A stretch of 64,000 nucleotides of DNA from an uncultured Sutterella sp. (GCA_958347955.1 CATVXH010000009.1:10825-74824); one strand, 5' to 3'. Counted from the stretch's first letter, positions 6,785 to 16,412 are shown. The notes: generated from the sequence alone by a model not told the origin. Made by a program: numbers and translations.

Positions 6785-8470
6785 TTAAGAAACTGTCACA
6801 TATGACCACATGACCAGAAGAACAAGCTGTCCGGTCAGAATTCGCAAAAACATTGCGAGCGGATAAACAGTTGAGTAAGCGACGGCTGAGGAGTTCTTTT
6901 CAGAAAGCGTTGCTGCGTAAGCCAGTGTGGGAGGATCTGTCGTAGCTCCTGCCATCAAACCTACGATGCTGTGGTAGTTGATATGAAAGAAATGCCTTGC
7001 AATGCAACCAACAGTTAAGAGAGGAATAATGGTCACCAAAAGACCGAGGGCAACATAAAGAGGTCCATTACCGACTAAAAGAGCGGCGACAAAATTTTCA
7101 CCGGCGGCAAGACCGACACTGGCTAAGAATAAAGCAATGCCGAGTTCACGTAACATCAGATTGGCTGATGAGGTCGTATAAGTAACCAAGCGGAAAAGGG
7201 AACCGAAACGTCCTAAAAGAATAGCAATAATCAAAGGTCCGCCTGCAAGCCCAAGTTTAAGCGGCACCGGCATGCCGGGAATAACTATAGGAAGAGAGCC
7301 AAACAAAATGCCCAAAGCAATGCCAATGAAGATTGCAATCAGATTTGGATGTTCCAAGCGTTTAATTTTGTTACCAACTCGGTCCTCCAGTCGTTTGATC
7401 GAATTTATAGGACCAACGCAGTACAGCTCATCACCGATTTGAATATGCAGGTTTTGATACGGAAAAAGCTGCATGCCGGCACGGTACACGCGTGTGATAT
7501 TGACACCGTCGGAATGACTTAAGTGAAGATCACCGACGGTAAGTCCATTGATTTCTGTGCGAGTGACGGAAAGTCGTTTGCTGGTGATGGGAGAGTGCTC
7601 AGTGGCAAGATCCGCTTCTTTATCTTCTTCACCGAAAAAGGCAACAATAGCATCTTTATTTTCTTCTCCGGAAACAATTCGCACGATATCGCCGACATGC
7701 ACAAGTGACTCAGAGCTCGGACTTGAAATTTCACCGTTATGCTGAATGCGTGAGCAAATGAAAGGCCGAGCAATAAACGCACGAATGTCGGCAATGCTTC
7801 TACCTTCTAGCGCTCGATTGGTCACGCGAGCATGAAAGAAAATTGAGACGTGATTAGAGGCTTTTTCCTCGTCCTCCCAATGCCGATCTTCTTCTTTCAT
7901 GTCAATTTTGAAAATAAAGCGTAAGGCAATGGCTGTGCCAATAATGCTTACAACCCCTAGGGGATAAGCGCAAGCGTAAGCAACGGCAATATCCTCACCG
8001 TGGTAGTTAAGTTGCGCCAGGGCTTCTTGTGTAGCTCCCAATCCCGGCGTGTTGGTTACCGCGCCATAATGCACACCCAGCATTTGCGCTAAAGACAAAG
8101 TGTCGGAGAAACAAAAATATAGAATGATTGTGACCAAAACACTTAAAACGACCGCTAAGATCATCAAACCGTTTAAAACAATTCCGCCACTTTTAAACGA
8201 AGCAAAAAATGAAGGGCCGACTTGAAGGCCAATGAAGAAGACAAAAAGGATCAGTCCAAAATCTCGGATAAAACCCAGCACCGTCGGATCAATTTTCATG
8301 CCCAGATAGTTGAGAAGAAGGCCAGTAAACAATACAAAAGTAACGCCGAGAGAAACGCCGAATACTTTGATCTTCCCTAATCCCATGCCAAGTGCGATAA
8401 CAATGGAGTACACAAAAAGAATATGGGCAATCGAGCCGGGATTGGTGAAAAGTGCGACAAGCCAGTCCAT
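6785..8470 (-). CDS. AspT/YidE-type transporter (aspartate-alanine exchanger family), copy 1
   Basis: A 561-residue membrane protein with the layout of the aspartate:alanine exchanger family: an N-terminal block of about five helices (residues 1-190), a soluble middle with two TrkA-C (RCK-C) domains (about 200-370), and a second block of helices to the end. The repeated motifs LGVHYGAVTNTPGLGATQEAL and GLMAGATTDPPTLAYA are the paired family signatures. The substrate cannot be read from sequence; AspT itself exchanges aspartate for alanine. A close paralogue lies at 25.3-27.0 kb. It is transcribed alone toward yihA. Confidence 0.85.
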   Translation of the reverse strand: MDWLVALFTNPGSIAHILFVYSIVIALGMGLGKIKVFGVSLGVTFVLFTGLLLNYLGMKIDPTVLGFIRDFGLILFVFFIGLQVGPSFFASFKSGGIVLNGLMILAVVLSVLVTIILYFCFSDTLSLAQMLGVHYGAVTNTPGLGATQEALAQLNYHGEDIAVAYACAYPLGVVSIIGTAIALRFIFKIDMKEEDRHWEDEEKASNHVSIFFHARVTNRALEGRSIADIRAFIARPFICSRIQHNGEISSPSSESLVHVGDIVRIVSGEENKDAIVAFFGEEDKEADLATEHSPITSKRLSVTRTEINGLTVGDLHLSHSDGVNITRVYRAGMQLFPYQNLHIQIGDELYCVGPINSIKRLEDRVGNKIKRLEHPNLIAIFIGIALGILFGSLPIVIPGMPVPLKLGLAGGPLIIAILLGRFGSLFRLVTYTTSSANLMLRELGIALFLASVGLAAGENFVAALLVGNGPLYVALGLLVTIIPLLTVGCIARHFFHINYHSIVGLMAGATTDPPTLAYAATLSEKNSSAVAYSTVYPLAMFLRILTGQLVLLVMWSYVTVS

Positions 8471-8587
8471 AGTGACAAATTTGTCTAAAACAAAAAACGA
8501 AAAGCGAAGATGATGAAATGTTACTCTTTCTTAGGGATCGCGGTATAGAAAAAATCCCTTAATTAGTCAACAAGTTAAATGACTTAA

Positions 8588-9862
8588 TTAAAGTTCGGGA
8601 GGGACTACTTCATTGATCCAGAGATTCTCAAGAGTGTCTCGTTTGCGGATAGTAAGTGCTCGGTTCCCATCAATAAGAATTTCCGCTGGCAATCTTCTGG
8701 AATTGTAATGTGAAGCCATGCTCATTCCGTAAGCTCCGGCCATGGCAATTGCCAGACGGTCGCCGGCCCGGACAGCCAGGGCACGATCACGTGCAAGCCA
8801 GTCACTGGATTCGCAAATGGGGCCCACCACATCGAAAAGGGTTTCAGATGTGTCTCTGAGACGAATAGGCAATACAGGCATCCAGGCGGCATAAAGTGCC
8901 GGTCTGATTAAGTCATTCATCCCCGCATCGGTAATGATGAAATGTTTGACCGGAGTAGTTTTCAGGTATTCGACGGTGCAAAGAAGAAGGCCCGCAGCCG
9001 CCACAATTGAACGACCAGGCTCCATGACAATCCGCAAGTGAGCATATCCCCGGTCGTAAAGTCGTTTTTTTAAACCGTCAACAAGATTTTGTAGGGGTTC
9101 TACAGATTCATCACGGTAGCGAACGCCGACTCCACCCCCAAAATCAATGTCGTGCAATTCAATACCGCTTGCTCGCAATTTGTCTAATAGATCGAGTAAT
9201 TTGTCACAAGCGTCAAAGTATGGAGAAAAAGATGTTAGTTGCGAGCCGATATGACAGTCAATGCCGGTCAGTTGCACGTGAGGGCAGGCGGCCGCTCGTT
9301 TTAACAAAGGAAGCGCACTAAAAAAATCAATTCCGAACTTGTTTGTTTTTAAACCGGTTGAAATATAAGGGTGTGTGTGCGCATCCACATCAGGATTAAC
9401 TCTGAAATAAATCCGCGGCCGACAATTCATTTGCTCGGCGATCATGCTCAGGCGTTCAAACTCCGGTTCACTTTCAATGTTAAAGGCTCCAATTCCGGCG
9501 GAAAGAGCAATACGCATTTCTTCTTCGCTTTTACCAACGCCGCTGAATACAATTTTTTCCGGATCTGCCCCAATTTGTAGAACACGGGCTAACTCACCTA
9601 GGGATACGATGTCAAAACCCCAGCCTCTTTTTTGGAGTATCTTCAGGATCGCCAAATTAGAATTGGCTTTCACGGCATAGCAGAGCTTATGGTTGGTATT
9701 ACCGAAAGCGCATTCATAAACCTGCGCAGCTTCGTTAATGGTTTTTAACGAATAGACGTATGCGGGAGTGCCATGAAGTTCCGCAAGTTCCGAGAGATTC
9801 AGATCTTCGCAGTACAGAATCCCGTTACGGTAAGAGAAATGGCGAGAGGGCAACGTATCCAT
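8588..9862 (-). CDS. lysA: Diaminopimelate decarboxylase
   Basis: A 424-residue PLP enzyme that converts meso-diaminopimelate to lysine. The PLP lysine is K65 in CYAVKANSN, and the glycine-rich phosphate loop is seen as DFGGGVGV. The partner-subunit active-site cysteine lies in GPICESSDWLARD, and the C-terminal substrate region has AGAYGMSMASHYNSR. The gene follows lptM by 9 bases, and this lptM-lysA pair stands back to back with cyaY, a common proteobacterial arrangement. Length is normal. Confidence 0.96.
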   Translation of the reverse strand: MDTLPSRHFSYRNGILYCEDLNLSELAELHGTPAYVYSLKTINEAAQVYECAFGNTNHKLCYAVKANSNLAILKILQKRGWGFDIVSLGELARVLQIGADPEKIVFSGVGKSEEEMRIALSAGIGAFNIESEPEFERLSMIAEQMNCRPRIYFRVNPDVDAHTHPYISTGLKTNKFGIDFFSALPLLKRAAACPHVQLTGIDCHIGSQLTSFSPYFDACDKLLDLLDKLRASGIELHDIDFGGGVGVRYRDESVEPLQNLVDGLKKRLYDRGYAHLRIVMEPGRSIVAAAGLLLCTVEYLKTTPVKHFIITDAGMNDLIRPALYAAWMPVLPIRLRDTSETLFDVVGPICESSDWLARDRALAVRAGDRLAIAMAGAYGMSMASHYNSRRLPAEILIDGNRALTIRKRDTLENLWINEVVPPEL

Positions 9863-9871
9863 AAAATAGAA

Positions 9872-10021
9872 TCACTTTTGTGGGACACTCAACGGATCGG
9901 CCTCTATGTCTGTGACTGACTCTTGCGGAGCCTTGAGGTCCTGCGGCAGATAAAGATCGCCTTTGATACCACAGGCAGTTAGGATCACGGTCGCGGCTAG
10001 AATCGCTAAAATCTGTTTCAT
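9872..10021 (-). CDS. lptM: LptM (YifL)-like small outer-membrane lipoprotein
   Basis: A 49-codon gene with a short signal peptide ending in the lipobox LTAC, the modified cysteine being C17, followed by GIKGDLYLP. This CG.KG.LYLP pattern is the mark of LptM/YifL, a small lipoprotein that helps mature the LPS-exporting LptD/E complex in enterobacteria. It lies 9 bases before lysA and divergent from cyaY, the position the family usually occupies. The function is transferred from homologues. Confidence 0.88.
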   Translation of the reverse strand: MKQILAILAATVILTACGIKGDLYLPQDLKAPQESVTDIEADPLSVPQK

Positions 10022-10045
10022 GTTATCCAAATTGAACGGTTAAAA

Positions 10046-10363
10046 ATGAGGGAAACGGAGTTTATTGAACTCGCAGAGTCAACTTTACAACGAATCCAGT
10101 CAGCTGTCGAAGCTATCGGCGACGAGCTCGAGGTCGATCGCCAAGGTAACGTGCTGACGATCGAGTTTGATGACGGATTTCAAATTGTCATCAATAAGCA
10201 AACACCCACACGCCAACTATGGTTGGCAAGTCTCAAAGGGGGACATCATTATGAGCGAAACGGAGAGCAGTGGCTCGATACCCGTTCGCGTCACAGTATT
10301 GCCGAAGACCTTTCTGCGCTCTTGACTCAAAAACTTGGACGAAATATCACACTTAAAGCGTAA
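10046..10363 (+). CDS. cyaY: Frataxin-like iron protein CyaY
   Basis: A 105-residue protein of the frataxin family, which binds iron and modulates iron-sulfur cluster assembly. Family features are the acidic first helix (ETEFIELAESTLQRIQSAVEAIGDELEVD), the strand LTIEFDDGFQIVINKQTPTRQLWLAS and the GGHHYERNGEQWLDTRS segment. It is transcribed divergently from lptM-lysA, with only 24 bases between the start codons, so the two promoters must overlap the neighbouring coding starts or be very compact. It is convergent with mrcA. Confidence 0.95.
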   Translation: MRETEFIELAESTLQRIQSAVEAIGDELEVDRQGNVLTIEFDDGFQIVINKQTPTRQLWLASLKGGHHYERNGEQWLDTRSRHSIAEDLSALLTQKLGRNITLKA

Positions 10364-10369
10364 GCGTTT

Positions 10370-12733
10370 CTAGAAGATCTGATCGCGTATGGTCTCCGTG
10401 ATCGGATCGACTTCGCCGGGAGTCGTGGTTTCGCCTAGTCCAAGAGTTTGCACAGTATCGCCGACTTGGTCGGCGTAGAAGGGTTGCCCGTTGATTTCAA
10501 CAACATCGGCGGGTTGAGGTCTGTAGTATTCCGGTGCGTTCTTTAAAACAGCCTTCATGTAGTCAACCCAGACCGGCAGTACAAGCCCCGCTCCATAGGC
10601 GTTGGCACCAAGAGATTTCGGTTGATCATATCCCATCCAGCCAACCGCAGTAATTTCACCGGCGTATCCGGCAAACCAGGCATCAAGCGCATCATTAGTT
10701 GTACCGGTTTTCACTCCCATGTCTTCGCGCTTTAACGCATTGCCAGCCCTACGTCCAGTACCGCGAGTAGCCACACCGTGCAGTAAAGAATGCATGACGT
10801 AAGCATTGCGGGCATCAATAGCTCTTGGAGCGCCCTCGCCCACTTTAGCGTTTTTCGACTGCATCAAAACATTGCCTTGGGCGTCTGTTACCTTTTCAAT
10901 GAGATAGGGTTGAACTAAATAGCCGCCATTGGCAAAGACTGAATAGCCAGCGACCATCTCCCACGGAGTGACGGAGCCCACACCAAGCGCCATGGTCAAA
11001 AGGGGCGGATGGTTTTTGGGATCAAAGCCAAAGCGCGCGATATATTGCTGCGCATAATACGGGTCGATAGCCTGAACGATGCGAATAGACACTAGGTTTT
11101 TAGAGCGGGCGATGGCGTCGGCTAGTGTCATAGGACCGTCATATTTACGATCATCATTTCTCGGTTCCCAAAGTTTGCCGCCAGTCAGGCGAGGGTCGAT
11201 CGAAAGCGGTGCGTCATTGATAACGGTGGCTGGAGTGAAGCCTTTATCAAGGGCGGCCGAGTAAATAAACGGTTTGAAACTGGAACCCGGTTGGCGCCAG
11301 GCTTGAGTGACGTGGTTAAACTGATTGATTTTGAAATCAAATCCACCTACAAGCGAATAAATAGCTCCGGTATTGAAGTTAGCTGAAATAAAGGCGCTTT
11401 CAACAGCAGGAATTTGTCCCAGGGACCACTTGCCTTTTTTATCTTGTGTGACGCGAACAACTGCCCCGACACGAAGTTCTTTTTCTTTATAGCGTCCTTT
11501 AAGGGTTTGCCCCTTTTTGGCGATAAAGCGTTGAGCGAAAGCAAAACCCTTGTCATCAAGCGTGACAATATCCCCGTTATAAAGCTGTACGGTCATCTGT
11601 TTGGCCGAGAGCTTGGTTACTACTCCAGGTAGCAGATTGGCACTGGAAATGACCTTTGATAAAGCTAAACGGATGTTGGCATCTCTGGTGTCTTCATGCG
11701 ATAAATCTGCATACCCTTCAACACCACGGTATCCGTAACGGCGATCATACTCAATCATGTTCTTGCGAACAGTGTTGCTGGCCACCAATTGGTCACGACT
11801 GCGGATGGTAGTGTAGACATTGATGCCTTGGTCGTAAATGGTGTCTTTAAAATAAGGCAGCATGAGCATCCGAGCCAATTCTGCGATGTAGCCGGCGTGA
11901 AGCTCTTGTGTCTGAAGTTGTGTCTTTTGTTGCTCGGCTGTGGTTTGACGGACCTCAATGGGTTGAGCTATTGCGGAAGCGTATGTGATTTCGTCAATGT
12001 AGCCCAAGTTAAACATACGCCCCAAAACATAATTGCGTCGCATGGTGGCGCGTCGCATGTTTACAATGGGATTGTAAGCACTTGGGGCAACCGGAAGACC
12101 GGCTAAAACGGCAGCTTCAGAAATAGAAAGGTCGCGCAAATCTTTACCGAAATAGGTTTTCGCCGCACTGCCGAAACCGTAAGAACGCTGACCTAGGAAA
12201 ATCTGATTGGCGTAGACCTCAAAAATTTTGTCCTTTGATAGATTTTGTTCGATTTTGAAGGACAAAGCGACTTCGTAAAGTTTTCGGGTATAGCTGCGCT
12301 CCGAACTTAAAAAGAAGTTACGGGCTACCTGCATCGTGATGGTACTGCCGCCTTGACCACGACGACCGGTGATGAGGTTGGCCAGCGCGGCACGCGCAAT
12401 CCCCATAAATTCAATGCCAGAGTGCTCGTAAAAACCGTCGTCTTCGGCGGCCAGGATTGCAAGCTTAACGTGTCGGGGAATTTCTTCAAAAGGCACGTAA
12501 TCACGCCGTTCTTCTCCGAACTCACCAATCAAATCGCCGTCGGCCGTGTAGATGCGCAAAGGCACTTTCGGCCGGTACTGTGTTAAAGCATCAATTGGCG
12601 GCAACTGGTAGTAAACGACAGAGAACACGACTAGTCCTAAGCTTACGGCAGCGCCGGCTCCGCATAGGCCGGTGATTGTTAACCATCTAAATGCTTTTTT
12701 TAACCATGAGTTTTGGGATTTTTTTGTCTTCAT
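10370..12733 (-). CDS. mrcA: Penicillin-binding protein 1A (class A, bifunctional)
   Basis: A 787-residue class A penicillin-binding protein. It has an N-terminal cytoplasmic tail and one membrane anchor (about residues 17-42). The glycosyltransferase domain has the catalytic EDDGFYEHSG and GQGGSTITMQVARNFFL motifs, and the OB-like insert is that of PBP1A. The transpeptidase domain has PGSSFKPF (active serine), SKN and KTGTTN. It polymerises and cross-links peptidoglycan at the periplasmic face. It is convergent with cyaY and divergent from the thioesterase gene, across about 230 bases in which I see no further gene. Confidence 0.96.
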   Translation of the reverse strand: MKTKKSQNSWLKKAFRWLTITGLCGAGAAVSLGLVVFSVVYYQLPPIDALTQYRPKVPLRIYTADGDLIGEFGEERRDYVPFEEIPRHVKLAILAAEDDGFYEHSGIEFMGIARAALANLITGRRGQGGSTITMQVARNFFLSSERSYTRKLYEVALSFKIEQNLSKDKIFEVYANQIFLGQRSYGFGSAAKTYFGKDLRDLSISEAAVLAGLPVAPSAYNPIVNMRRATMRRNYVLGRMFNLGYIDEITYASAIAQPIEVRQTTAEQQKTQLQTQELHAGYIAELARMLMLPYFKDTIYDQGINVYTTIRSRDQLVASNTVRKNMIEYDRRYGYRGVEGYADLSHEDTRDANIRLALSKVISSANLLPGVVTKLSAKQMTVQLYNGDIVTLDDKGFAFAQRFIAKKGQTLKGRYKEKELRVGAVVRVTQDKKGKWSLGQIPAVESAFISANFNTGAIYSLVGGFDFKINQFNHVTQAWRQPGSSFKPFIYSAALDKGFTPATVINDAPLSIDPRLTGGKLWEPRNDDRKYDGPMTLADAIARSKNLVSIRIVQAIDPYYAQQYIARFGFDPKNHPPLLTMALGVGSVTPWEMVAGYSVFANGGYLVQPYLIEKVTDAQGNVLMQSKNAKVGEGAPRAIDARNAYVMHSLLHGVATRGTGRRAGNALKREDMGVKTGTTNDALDAWFAGYAGEITAVGWMGYDQPKSLGANAYGAGLVLPVWVDYMKAVLKNAPEYYRPQPADVVEINGQPFYADQVGDTVQTLGLGETTTPGEVDPITETIRDQIF

Positions 12734-12963
12734 ACCGATAAAAATACAACGCGATCCTCATTAGGACAAAAATAATGTGACAACGGCAAGTACAGGAAGT
12801 CCTGATCACGTAACTGAACGGACTGAATGCTACCGTTTTTGTGCTGAATTTGCGAGCACTTAGACTAAAAATGCTGTAACAGTTTGCAGAACTCGTATAA
12901 AAAACTTCTCCTCGGATCCAAGTTGTGTCAAAATCAATAACCTCAGTTTGCGTTTTGAAGAAA

Positions 12964-13431
12964 ATGATAGAAATTTATCAACACACTTTTAAAGTCAGTT
13001 CCGAATCCATAGATATATTGCGCCATGTCAACAATCGGGAATACCTTCGTTGGATGGAAAAAGCCGCGATGGAGCACGCTTCTGCTTTAGGCTGCGGTGC
13101 CAAAGAGTGTCTTCAACGAGGAGAAGTCTGGGTTGCGCGTGAGCATTGGATTGAATATCTCAGACCTTGTTATGAAGGCGATGAGCTTACGATTTATTCT
13201 TGGGTCAGCACCTTGTCGGGATCAAGGTCTTTGCGCCGTTATGCGATTAAGCGCGAGCAACGTTTGGTTAGTCTCGGGGCGACCGAGTGGTGTTATATCA
13301 ATTTCAAAACTGGCCGAGTAATGGATGTGCCGCAAGACGTGGCTGATAGATTCACAATCATCGCCGATGACGATCCTAAGCTCGTCGAGTTGGGAATCGC
13401 TCGAGGTGTCCGGTTTGAACCTCATTACTAA
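12964..13431 (+). CDS. Hotdog-fold acyl-thioesterase
   Basis: A 155-residue hotdog-fold protein. The stretch VSSESIDILRHVNNREYLRWMEKAAMEHASALG matches the acyl-CoA/acyl-ACP thioesterase pattern (D..GH.NN..Y...ME), with histidine and asparagine in the usual catalytic area. The second half, WVAREHWIEYLRPCYEGDELTIYSWVS, is also typical. The natural substrate is not known. I chose the ATG at 12964 rather than the GTG at 12925, since the extra 13 residues do not fit the family. It lies upstream of the mla operon and has its own gap. Confidence 0.75.
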   Translation: MIEIYQHTFKVSSESIDILRHVNNREYLRWMEKAAMEHASALGCGAKECLQRGEVWVAREHWIEYLRPCYEGDELTIYSWVSTLSGSRSLRRYAIKREQRLVSLGATEWCYINFKTGRVMDVPQDVADRFTIIADDDPKLVELGIARGVRFEPHY

Positions 13432-13491
13432 TAGGGTTAAATTAGGAAAAAATTTAACAAAATTGATTAAATGCAGAGTTTTGGCTCAGCG

Positions 13492-13497
13492 TATAAT
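13492..13497 (+). promoter_or_regulatory. Possible -10 box of the mla operon
   Basis: TATAAT stands 58 bases before the mlaF start, in an AT-rich gap that begins with the thioesterase stop. No good -35 box lies at the proper distance, so the promoter is only tentative. Confidence 0.4.
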
Positions 13498-13555
13498 GGG
13501 ACAATCTCTGAATGATTGTTCAGTATTTTTAATGTCAAAGTAAAAAGGGTCACGA

Positions 13556-14356
13556 GTGAGTGATTTTGTAACTGTCCAAGACGTAACCTTTGGGTATGGG
13601 CGGCGTGTGATTCTGGACGATGTGACGTTACATTTCGGACGGGGACAGGTCGTAGCCATTATGGGTGGCTCTGGCATGGGGAAGACAACGCTTCTGAAGT
13701 TAATCGGCGGAATAGAGACGCCGGATAAGGGAGTTATCCTCATTGATGGAGAGCCGCTCGATACGTCAGATAAGGAAAAGCTATATGCGCAACGTCGACG
13801 CATGGGCATGCTTTTTCAATTTGGGGCGCTGTTTACCGATATGTCTGTTTTAGATAATGTCGCTTTCCCGTTGAGAGAACAGACTCAATTGAGTGAAGAA
13901 CTCATCGAGCGAATGGCGTTGATGAAATTAAATGCGGTGGGACTTCGCGGTGCAGCGGATTTGATGCCGAGCGAAATTTCCGGAGGAATGTCTCGGCGAG
14001 TGGCTTTGGCTCGTGCAACGGCACTAGACCCTGAGTTAATTATGTACGATGAACCGTTTGCTGGCTTGGATCCAATTTCCATGGGGGTGACAGCTCGTTT
14101 GATTCGCGATTTAAACGACGCGCTTGATGCCACAAGCATTATTGTGACTCATGATGTGCCGGAAACATTTGCTATCGCGGATTATGTGTACATGATTTCG
14201 TCGGGTCGTATCGCCGCGCAAGGAACACCGCAGGAACTGTCAGTGTCTCAAGATCCATACGTGCGGCAGTTTATCGACGGGGCGCCGGACGGTCCTGTGG
14301 CATTTCATTATCCAGCCGAGCCTATTGATAAAGAGTTTGGAGTGCACGCACCATGA
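13556..14356 (+). CDS. mlaF: Phospholipid transport ATP-binding protein MlaF
   Basis: A 266-residue ABC ATPase. Walker A is GGSGMGKTT, the signature is ISGGMSRRVALARA (the Mla-type variant of LSGGQ), Walker B is LIMYDEPFAG, and the switch histidine lies in VTHD. It energises the inner-membrane MlaFEDB complex that keeps the outer membrane asymmetric by moving phospholipids between the membranes. The start is GTG, with an AAAGGGT site upstream. It overlaps mlaE by four bases (ATGA). It heads the run mlaF-E-D-A-C-B, the gene order typical of Burkholderiales. Confidence 0.95.
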   Translation: MSDFVTVQDVTFGYGRRVILDDVTLHFGRGQVVAIMGGSGMGKTTLLKLIGGIETPDKGVILIDGEPLDTSDKEKLYAQRRRMGMLFQFGALFTDMSVLDNVAFPLREQTQLSEELIERMALMKLNAVGLRGAADLMPSEISGGMSRRVALARATALDPELIMYDEPFAGLDPISMGVTARLIRDLNDALDATSIIVTHDVPETFAIADYVYMISSGRIAAQGTPQELSVSQDPYVRQFIDGAPDGPVAFHYPAEPIDKEFGVHAP

Positions 14357-15129
14357 ACGCATTGATGGATTTAGGGGCATGGACTCTTGAGCAAATTCGT
14401 CATGTCGGCAGAATGGCTATTTTTGCTCTACAGCTTTTCAAAGAATTGCCTGCGTCGCTTGGGCGATTCTGGCTTGTGGTTCAACAGATTCACTTTATTG
14501 GCAATTATTCATTGTTGATTATTGCCGTTTCAGGCTTGTTTGTGGGCTTCGTGTTAGCGCTGCAGGGATACTACATTCTGGTGAGCTATGGAAGCGAACA
14601 GGCGCTTGGCGTAATGGTTGCCTTGTCTTTGGCGCGTGAGCTTGGTCCTGTGGTTGCGGCGCTCTTGTTCGCCGGTCGAGCCGGAACATCGTTAACGGCA
14701 GAAATTGGTTTGATGCGTGCCGGTGAGCAGGTCGCCGCCATGGAAATGATGGGGGTGGATCCGGTTCGGAGAGTACTGGCCCCGCGATTTTGGGGTGTGT
14801 TGATTTCCTTACCGCTTCTTGCCTGCATATTTACAGCAGTCGGTATTTTCGGTGCTTGGATTGTGGGCGTGGTGATGATCGGAGTGGATGGCGGGGCTTT
14901 TTGGTCCCAAATGCAAGCCGGCGTCGATGTCTTTTCCGATATCGGCAACAGCGTAATTAAATCCGTTGTTTTTGCCGTGGCTGTTGGATTGATTTCTTTA
15001 TATCAAGGCTATAACGCAAGACCGACACCGGAAGGGGTGTCACGTGCCACGACTCGGACTGTGGTGATTTCTTCGTTAATGGTTCTGGGGCTGGACTTTA
15101 TCATGACGGCTCTGATGTTCTCGGTTTAG
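14353..15129 (+). CDS. mlaE: Phospholipid transport permease MlaE
   Basis: A 258-residue integral membrane protein of the MlaE/YrbE permease family. It has an amphipathic N-terminal segment, about five membrane helices, and the conserved loop ELGPVVAALLFAGRAGTSLTAEIGLMRAGEQVAAMEMMGVDPV, which couples to the ATPase. It forms the inner-membrane core of the Mla complex with MlaF, MlaD and MlaB. The start overlaps the mlaF stop, so the two are likely translationally coupled. Length is normal. Confidence 0.95.
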   Translation: MNALMDLGAWTLEQIRHVGRMAIFALQLFKELPASLGRFWLVVQQIHFIGNYSLLIIAVSGLFVGFVLALQGYYILVSYGSEQALGVMVALSLARELGPVVAALLFAGRAGTSLTAEIGLMRAGEQVAAMEMMGVDPVRRVLAPRFWGVLISLPLLACIFTAVGIFGAWIVGVVMIGVDGGAFWSQMQAGVDVFSDIGNSVIKSVVFAVAVGLISLYQGYNARPTPEGVSRATTRTVVISSLMVLGLDFIMTALMFSV

Positions 15130-15142
15130 AAAGGGGTTTTCG

Positions 15143-15628
15143 ATGGAACGAAAAACGGAACGCAAACGCGGTGTGGAGCTCATGGTGGGACTTTTTGTGG
15201 TTGCCGGATTTGCCGCCTTGCTTTTTACGGCTCTTCAGGCGGCTAACTTGGGCAGCTTTTCGTGGTCACAGAAGACTTATACGGTTGAAGCGATGTTCGA
15301 CAACATTGGAGGGTTGAAGCCGCGTGCTCCGGTTAAAAGCGCAGGTGTTGTCATTGGGCGTGTCGAAAGTGTGACTTTTGACAATGATCTTTATCAGGCC
15401 AAAGTTTTGATGACTATTGATTCAAAATATCAGTTCCCGACGGATACAGAAGCGCAAATCCTTACTTCTGGACTGCTCGGTGAGCAGTACATCGGTTTTG
15501 TTGCGGGGGCTGATGAGGAAGTGCTGGAAAGCGGAGGAAAGATTCGTCGCACACAGTCTGCCATGGTTCTTGAGCAGATGATCAGCAAATTCATGTACAG
15601 TTTTGTGGAAAATAAAGACAATCAATAA
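15143..15628 (+). CDS. mlaD: Mla substrate-binding protein MlaD (MCE domain)
   Basis: A 161-residue protein with one N-terminal membrane anchor (ELMVGLFVVAGFAALLFTALQAANL) and one MCE domain (YTVEAMFDNIGGLKPRAPVKSAGVVIGRVESV to SGLLGEQYIGFVAG). MlaD rings form the lipid tunnel on the periplasmic side of MlaE. The short tail with EQMISKFMYSF is the helix that lines the pore. It lies 14 bases after mlaE and 12 before mlaA. Confidence 0.95.
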   Translation: MERKTERKRGVELMVGLFVVAGFAALLFTALQAANLGSFSWSQKTYTVEAMFDNIGGLKPRAPVKSAGVVIGRVESVTFDNDLYQAKVLMTIDSKYQFPTDTEAQILTSGLLGEQYIGFVAGADEEVLESGGKIRRTQSAMVLEQMISKFMYSFVENKDNQ

Positions 15629-15640
15629 GGAACTCAGAAA

Positions 15641-16399
15641 ATGTCATGCTCGTTGCAACGCACTTTTGTCACGGTTGCACTGTGTTCGGTTTTAGCCTCT
15701 TGCGCCGTTGTTCCGCCTAATGCTGGTGAAAATCCAAAAGATCCATGGGAAGCATTTAATCGTCAAACTCATGCTTTTAATATGACGCTTGATGAATATG
15801 TGTTGCATCCCGTGGCACAGGGCTACGCCGATTATGTGCCAAGCCCCATTCAGGACGGTGTCAGTAATTTCTTCTCCAATCTCGGAGAACCGGGCAACAT
15901 GCTCAATAACTTCCTGCAGGGCAAAGTCAAAGAAGGTTTTGTCAGTTTTGCGCGTTTCCTCATCAATACCACTGTCGGTATTGCCGGTCTTTTTGATGTC
16001 GCCTCGCATATGAGTTTAGAGTACGCGCCGGAAGACTTTGGTGAAACGTTGGGTGCCTGGGGTGTTGGATCGGGGCCCTATATCGTTTGGCCTTTCCTTG
16101 GACCGAGCACTATCCGTGACACAGTGGGGTTGCCAGTTGATTGGGCCACATATCCGCCGACTTATTATTTCTGGGGAGAGGGTGATAAAACCAAGTACGC
16201 AATTGCTCTGGGGGCCCTTGATGTAATTAATACTCGCGCACAGTTGTTGCCGACCGATGCCATGCTTCAAACAGCATTGGATCCTTACGTAGCGGTTCGT
16301 GAAGCGTATTTGCAAAATCGGGAAAATAAAGTTTGGGACGGGAATCCTCCATTGGAATTGATGCGTGATGAGTTTGAAGATTATGACGAAGAACAGTAA
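15641..16399 (+). CDS. mlaA: Outer-membrane lipoprotein MlaA (VacJ)
   Basis: A 252-residue lipoprotein with a signal peptide and a lipobox LASC (cysteine near residue 21). The body has the family markers DPWEAFNR..HAFN, NFFSNLGEPGNMLNNFLQGK, FLINTTVGIAGLFDVAS and DFGETLGAWGVGSGPYIVWPFLGPST.RD. MlaA is the outer-membrane donor that removes misplaced phospholipids from the outer leaflet and passes them to MlaC. Here it is encoded inside the operon, as in other Burkholderiales, and not elsewhere as in E. coli. Confidence 0.95.
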   Translation: MSCSLQRTFVTVALCSVLASCAVVPPNAGENPKDPWEAFNRQTHAFNMTLDEYVLHPVAQGYADYVPSPIQDGVSNFFSNLGEPGNMLNNFLQGKVKEGFVSFARFLINTTVGIAGLFDVASHMSLEYAPEDFGETLGAWGVGSGPYIVWPFLGPSTIRDTVGLPVDWATYPPTYYFWGEGDKTKYAIALGALDVINTRAQLLPTDAMLQTALDPYVAVREAYLQNRENKVWDGNPPLELMRDEFEDYDEEQ

Positions 16400-16412
16400 A
16401 GGAGTTAGTGGT

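Noticed and set aside
16365..16412. Earlier start of mlaC inside mlaA
   Set aside because: The added 16 residues would spoil the signal peptide, and an AAAGGAG site stands before ATG 16413.
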